Assembly: GCA_030272155.1 (NCBI GenBank)
Contig: CP126192.1
Span: forward strand, 6,792,501-6,856,500
Direction of reading: 5' to 3'
Length of the DNA stretch: 64,000 nucleotides
From: Tetradesmus obliquus
Lineage: Eukaryota > Chlorophyta > Chlorophyceae > Sphaeropleales > Scenedesmaceae
This document shows, piece by piece, positions 59,006 through 64,000 of this stretch; position 1 is the stretch's first letter; every line of letters begins with the position of its first letter. The position numbers were made by a program, and so were the translations under genes. The notes beneath the pieces are model-generated. The model searched no databases and was not told the DNA's origin. It worked only from the letters and a program-made list of their open reading frames with translations.

Positions 59006-61892
59006 GCCACAGCACAAGCAGCGGATGACTACAGCCGACTGCTGGGCCTCAGCATGCAGTTCTACCAGGCACAGATGTCTGGTTCACTCCCCAACTGGAA
59101 CAGCATCAGCTGGAGGAAGAGCGCGCATTTGAGCGATGGAGCAGATGCGCAGCTAGATCTGGTTGGGGGCTTTTATGATGCCGGCGGTGAGAGGCTGCTG
59201 TGCGGGCAATGCGTGGCTGTTTTGGATGGTGCTTGAGCAGCGCTGCTGGAAGTTGATGGTGTTATAATACCAGCAGTGCTGGCGTTTATGACGGGTGCAG
59301 GACAACACAGCAGCAGCAGCAGCAGCAGCAGGCAGTGTGGGTTGTAAAGCAAGGCACATACACAACTGCAGCCACACTGTCCTACGTAAGCTGTCTGCAC
59401 AATGCACATCACAGATTACCTCAAGTGCCCCCTGCCCTTGGGCTGGTCACTTTCTAACTTGGCCCTGGCAGCAGTGGAGTACAAGCCTGCAACCTATGTG
59501 TATGTACACAAAGCCTTTGCCTGCTTTTGCATTATGTTTGCAGACTATCTCAAGTGCCCCCTACCCCTGGGCTGGTCACTTTCGAACCTGGCCCTAGCAG
59601 CAGTCGAGTACAAGCCTGCCCTGGTGGCTGCTGGGCAGTGGGGGCTGCTGCTGAACATCACCAAGTGGGGCGCTGACTGGCTGATCAAAGGGCACGTGAT
59701 GGCATCAGACACGCCATCAGGCAATGCGTTTGTGGGGCAGGTGGGGACGCACTTCTGCTGTTTTTGCATCCGGTATAGGGACATAACAAGGCTTGCTGAG
59801 AAGGCAGCTGTGTGTGGGCCCTGAAAAGACGGCACCTCCGGCTGCTGCTGCTCACAAAAACTCCACTCTACATTATTCACTTGCCACCCTGCTAGAGTGG
59901 TGACACGCAGCTCAACTCACAGCTTACAGCACCCTCAGTCCCGAATCCCACATTCCGGTCCATACATGTGTTGAGTAAGGCAAGTTGATTGCCCAATTGG
60001 GCAGCTACTTATGTGCAATGCCCCAAAACACTGCATGTCGGACGTGCATGTGACGTGCTGCTGCTTGCATGCATGCAGGTGGGGGACATTGCCGACTTGA
60101 ACTTCTTCGGCCGCCCAGAGCACGCCAAGAACGCCAGGTGTGTTGTGCTTAAGTGTTGTGACATGTCATTGTGGTTTTTATGATTGTTGTGGATTTGGGT
60201 GAGGGTGCTCATCAATCGCTCAAGAACGGCAAATCCGAAAATTGTGGATGCCCAGGATGGTTGTGGGGCATCAACCGCATATCAGGGTTTGCAGGGTTGG
60301 AGATGGACGTAACAGTATCGTGTAACAACCTGGTGTAATCAAACACTTCCTTTGCCCCTGCAGGCCCGTCCACCTGATCAACTTTGTGTCTGGCGGCGCT
60401 GATGTGGCGGCAGAGTACGCCGCAGCATTTGCATCGGTGGCGGTGCTGTACAGGAGCGTCGGCGCCACCAAGTATGCTGACCTGCTGTTCAAGCGCGCAC
60501 AGCAGGCCTACGGCTTCTCCAAGGCCTACCCAAAGAAGTGAGCGAGCTCGACTGGTTGTCGAGCTTGTTTGCATGGGAAAAGCAAAGTTGGAAACACGGT
60601 CTCTTGCATGGCACAGTATGAACAGCCAGTGTGACCCTGCACAGGCAAAGGCAGAAAACAGCATGTACCAGACATTGCTTCCATTCTACAATGCTGCACC
60701 TGTTCTGTGCCTGTTTACTGCAGCAACATGCCCAGCCGTTTTCAGCCGCACAGCTGGCTCCTTTGCTGCAGACTGTTGTGTACTCACTCTGTTCTACTAC
60801 ATGCTGCATTCAATCTGTGATGTCTGCAGCTGGGTGTCAAGCAGTGCGCTGTTCCAGGCGTATGTCAGCTACTACGATAATGGATACCTGGGGCACACCG
60901 CCTGGGCTGCCGCCTGGCTGTGCAAGTACAGCAGCGCAGCATGCCCAGAGGCGCAGCGGGCACTGACTGCTGCGCTGTCTAGCAACCTTGCCTCAAACCT
61001 TGGATACGACTGTGAGTGGCTCGGAGGGAGGCCAGTGGAATACTAGCGCAGGCATATGGTAGCGCTGCTGACGGCCCAGCGTGGCAGTAGTGCAGAGATG
61101 TGGCAGCAGAGGCAGCAGGCGTGCAGTCAACCAGCACACAGGATGGTGTTTTCCTAGTAGGTTGAAGGCGACAGCAGTGCCAGTAGGGACTGCTCCCAGC
61201 AGCCTGTTGCTGTGCTTGTATGGATGTGCGCAGCCACCGTCAAAGCTGCTGCTGCTGTTCAGCCTCAGCCTTCCGCAAAACGCAGAATCAGTGCTTCTGT
61301 CCTGCTTGCCTGTGCCGTTCATCTGTTTGCTGCACGTGCTGTTGGCCTGCAGGGGACAACGTGCTGCCTGGTGCTGCTGCGCTGATGCTGAGCATGGGCC
61401 TGGAAACAAGTGCAGCAAAGCAGTACCTGGACGGATCCATCCTCAGCAAGTGGAAGGTGGGTGCAATAGAAAGAGAAGAGGCTCATACACATGCCTGCCC
61501 ACACATGCTTGCATTGCTGTAGCAGTCAGCAGCAGGCACCAGTGGCGTTACGAGTTGTCCTTGGATGAACGACATGTCTGCTCATCAGCTTGCCTGCTGC
61601 TGCTGCTGCTTCCGCTGCTGCTGCCGCAGAACACCAACAACAAGTGCCCCACCATTCCGTACTACTCTGTGTGCTACACACCCAAAGGCCTGGCTTACTA
61701 CAGCGACTGGTGAGCAGCGTCCCACGGTTTGTTTGTTGTTTGTTGGTGTCAGTGTGTGATCCACAAGCATGTTCTGGTCCAACATCCCTGTGCATGCGTG
61801 CTGCTGTGAAGCAATGCGCGCAGCAGCACCAGCAGAGCAGTGTTGTATGGAAGCACCAGGTGCCCAAAACACAAGTCACACTCGAGTCACAC

Positions 61893-61926
<34 letters not shown>

Positions 61927-63989
61927 AGGGGCACGCTGCGCAGCACTGCTGCCATGTCTTTTATTGCCACGCTAGCAGCCAAGTACAGCGTTGCTGACAG
62001 CAGGGCGTCCAACCTGTGCTGGGCAGCAAAGCAAGTCAACCTCATGGTTGGGGGCGCAGGTGCGGCTGCTGCACACGACGAGCTGCAGCAGTGTGCACCA
62101 AGCTTAAGCGCAACAGCTGTGGCCTGCATGGGAGTCTCAACGTGCCTGCAGCCATTGCCCAACCTCAAGTTGGGAGGCGCAGCTGCAGCTGCTGCACGTG
62201 CAGAGTCTCAAATTGCATGCAGCCATTGCTGCGGCCGAGTTTCGCGTCATGGTTCTCTGTGTTGCTTGCAGTGGCTGACTCATTGCATCGCTGCTGCTGT
62301 GCAGGCCGCAGCTATGTCGTTGGCTATGGGCCCAGTCCCCCTAAGAGCCCGCACCACCGCCAGTCTGCATGCAGCGCGGTCTACAAGGAGCCCTGCAGGG
62401 CAGACAGCAGGGGCACCTGCTGCGCCGGGGAGTCAGGTGCGTGGAGTTGACGTTGACATAGATATACAGTCAATTGCATGCAAGCAGGCTAGTAGTGCTA
62501 CTAGGTGAGCGTAAACACGTCATTTTCGTGGCGCTCAGGTGAGGAGATCTCCACTGGTGTATGCATACGCACATGTGATCCACAGGCAAGCGACTAAATG
62601 CTGCAAATCTCCTGCTGACATGCTGGCGGCTGTACACATCCACAGGCGTGGGCCAGGGCGGCTGCTGCAACGAGCCCAACTTCTTCAACAGCCACACGGC
62701 CCTGGTGCAGCTCAGCGGTGCATTGGTTGGGGGTCCCGACAATGCAGACAACTTCCCAGACAGCCGGCCAGACTACCAGCGGAGCGAAGTGGTGAGTTTG
62801 CTGCAGCATCTGCAACTTGAGGCATCTGTGATGAGCAGCAAGCAGTACTGCATGCCTGATTGCCTGCAGCCAGAAACATGATGGTGTGATGCCATTGATG
62901 TTGAGCTGGGGATGTAGCAGCCGTTTCCTGTGCGCCGAGCTGTGATATGGTCACTCACCTATGCGCTAAGCACTCACAGCAAAGCACGTGCCTGCTGCTG
63001 CTGCCGCTGCTGCATGCCATGTCAGGCGCTGGACTACACTGCTGCCTTCGCCGCTGCGGTGGCTGGTGTTGCTGCCTTCAATGCACAAGGAGCGCTGGCA
63101 ACATGCGGCAGCAGCGGTGAGGCTAGCTCTGTGTTTCATCTGAGCGGCGGAGGGCCGGTGCCCTGTGTGTTGTCTGCCTGCTGTGCAGAATGGCTTAGTG
63201 TTTCAGCTTGTGACAGTCTGTGCCTGGCAGCCCAGGCAAACCTTCTTACTGCGTGCAATTGGTAAATACGCAATCAACGTGTGCCAGGTATGTACCTACC
63301 AGACCCATACGTAACATGCACTTGTGTCACCAAGCTGCTGCTGCTGCTGCTGCTGCTTTTTGACAGGCGGCACGCCCCCTCCTGCTTTACCCCCCTCCCC
63401 GTCCCCAGCCCCAAACCCTTCCAAGCCCCCAGCCACACCCTCCCCATCACCACCACCAGCCAACTCCCCTCCTGTAGCTACCCCCAGCCCTGCCCCACAG
63501 CCGCCCAGCAGCAGCTGCAGCACCAGGCTGCCTGCCTGGAGTGCATGTGGCGGCAAGGGCTTCGACTGCAAGCTTCCGGCTGGCAAGTGCACAGATGCAG
63601 CCTGGGAGGTGGGTGTGTGGTCATTGATAAATCACACACATTGGCGATGTCAATGCTTTTGTAGCTGCTGCTAGTGCTGCTGCTGCTGCTGCCCGAGGCG
63701 TGGACCTGATCAGCAAGACATGCAGGCGGCAGCAAACGTATCGCATGTACCGCATGCGCTGAAGACCTGCTGTCACCATAACCATAACCATTGCTGCTGC
63801 TGCTGCTGCTGTTGTGTATCAACTCTACCGTGCAGGGCCACTGCTGTGCCTCAGGCTTCACCTGCCAGCGCAGCAACGAGTGGTACTGGCAGTGCAGGAC
63901 AGGACCGCCAAGCAGCAACAGGGTGGAGCAGCCAGCGCCTGCACCGCCGACAGCATGTGCTGCCGTGCTGACTGAGTGGGCGGGGTGTG
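59006..63989 (+). CDS. GH9 endoglucanase (cellulase) with Pro/Ser linker and CBM1-like module; both ends incomplete
   Basis: Thirteen phase-consistent exons: 59006-59186, 59544-59740, 60079-60137, 60364-60537, 60830-61011, 61353-61456, 61630-61709, 61929-62059, 62305-62436, 62646-62791, 63026-63116, 63367-63608, 63836-63989; 624 codons. Family 9 marks run in order: SLPNWNSISWRKSAHLSDG, the YDAGD motif formed across the first junction (catalytic base Asp), WGADWLIKGH, DLNFFGRPEHA, GGADVAAEYAAAFA, GRSYVVGYGPSPP with PHHR, and DNFPDSRPDYQRSE with the acid Glu at its end. Then come TPPPALPPSPSP-type linker and Cys-rich modules; CCASGFTCQRSNEWYWQC fits the CBM1 cellulose-binding pattern. A second module begins at the edge (ACAAVLTEWAGC). 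It should cut beta-1,4-glucan and is probably secreted; use in wall remodelling or cellulose digestion is inference. The first exon with the start codon was not identified. Confidence 0.92.
59398..59500 (+). repeat. copy of the acceptor edge of cellulase exon 2
   Basis: ATCACAG then DYLKCPLPLGWSLSNLALAA, matching the used exon start at 59544, then diverging after VEYKPA. It keeps an acceptor and phase 1, so it could serve as an alternative 5' part only if joined by a donor, which is not seen. It lies upstream of the used acceptor. Confidence 0.88.
62150..62203 (+). repeat. copy of the donor edge of cellulase exon 8
   Basis: CAACCTCAAGTTGGGAGGCG followed by CAGCTGCAGCTGCTGCAC matches 62038-62078; the donor GCAGGTGC has become GCAGCTGC. 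It lies downstream of the used donor. Confidence 0.65.
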
Positions 63990-64000
63990 GTGAGTGCCTT

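Overview
This is nuclear DNA from a eukaryote, most likely a chlorophyte green alga, perhaps a chlorophycean such as a Scenedesmus/Tetradesmus relative. The evidence is spliced genes with GTGAG...(C/T)GCAG introns of about 60-600 nt, CAG/CTG runs in exons and introns on both strands, a plant-type chloroplast FKBP17-2 homologue, and a GH9 cellulase joined through a Pro/Ser linker to a CBM1-like module. The genus is an inference. Exon models were built by hand from splice sites and reading-frame phase; for the recognisable genes the phases close exactly.

Layout: 1-9032 (-), secreted alpha-2-macroglobulin-like protein, 16 exons, 3' end outside the window. 10425-11783 (+), small unknown gene after a long CTG tract. 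12609-14678 (-), F-box-like/leucine-rich-repeat protein. 14679-19059, gene-poor, with a cluster of four 24-nt hairpins and two cyclase-tail-like fragments. 19060-21034 (-), FKBP17-2-like isomerase, divergent from 21770-23844 (+), a hotdog thioesterase. 25443-30115 (-), F-box-like/ankyrin-like protein, divergent from 30464-34893 (+), MYND-finger paralogue A. 35889-40528 (+), MYND paralogue B. 41671-45260 (+), glutamine-rich unknown protein. 46246-50724 (-), MYND paralogue C, with a frameshift. 52118-57314 (-), Ser/Thr protein kinase. 59006 to the right edge (+), GH9 cellulase, both ends incomplete.

The three MYND genes share five exons with the same intron phases (0,1,1,2). Upstream of B (clear) and C (weak) lie decayed copies of the first exon of the neighbouring F-box-like gene, so a divergent F-box/MYND gene pair seems to have been copied as a block.

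The most striking general pattern is at exon edges. In at least seven genes a short segment spanning an exon-intron junction (about 40-200 bp) is tandemly repeated. The extra copies always fall inside the intron: after the used donor, or before the used acceptor. About seventeen cases are listed. They look like a local duplication process filtered by splicing, and they create many decoy splice sites.
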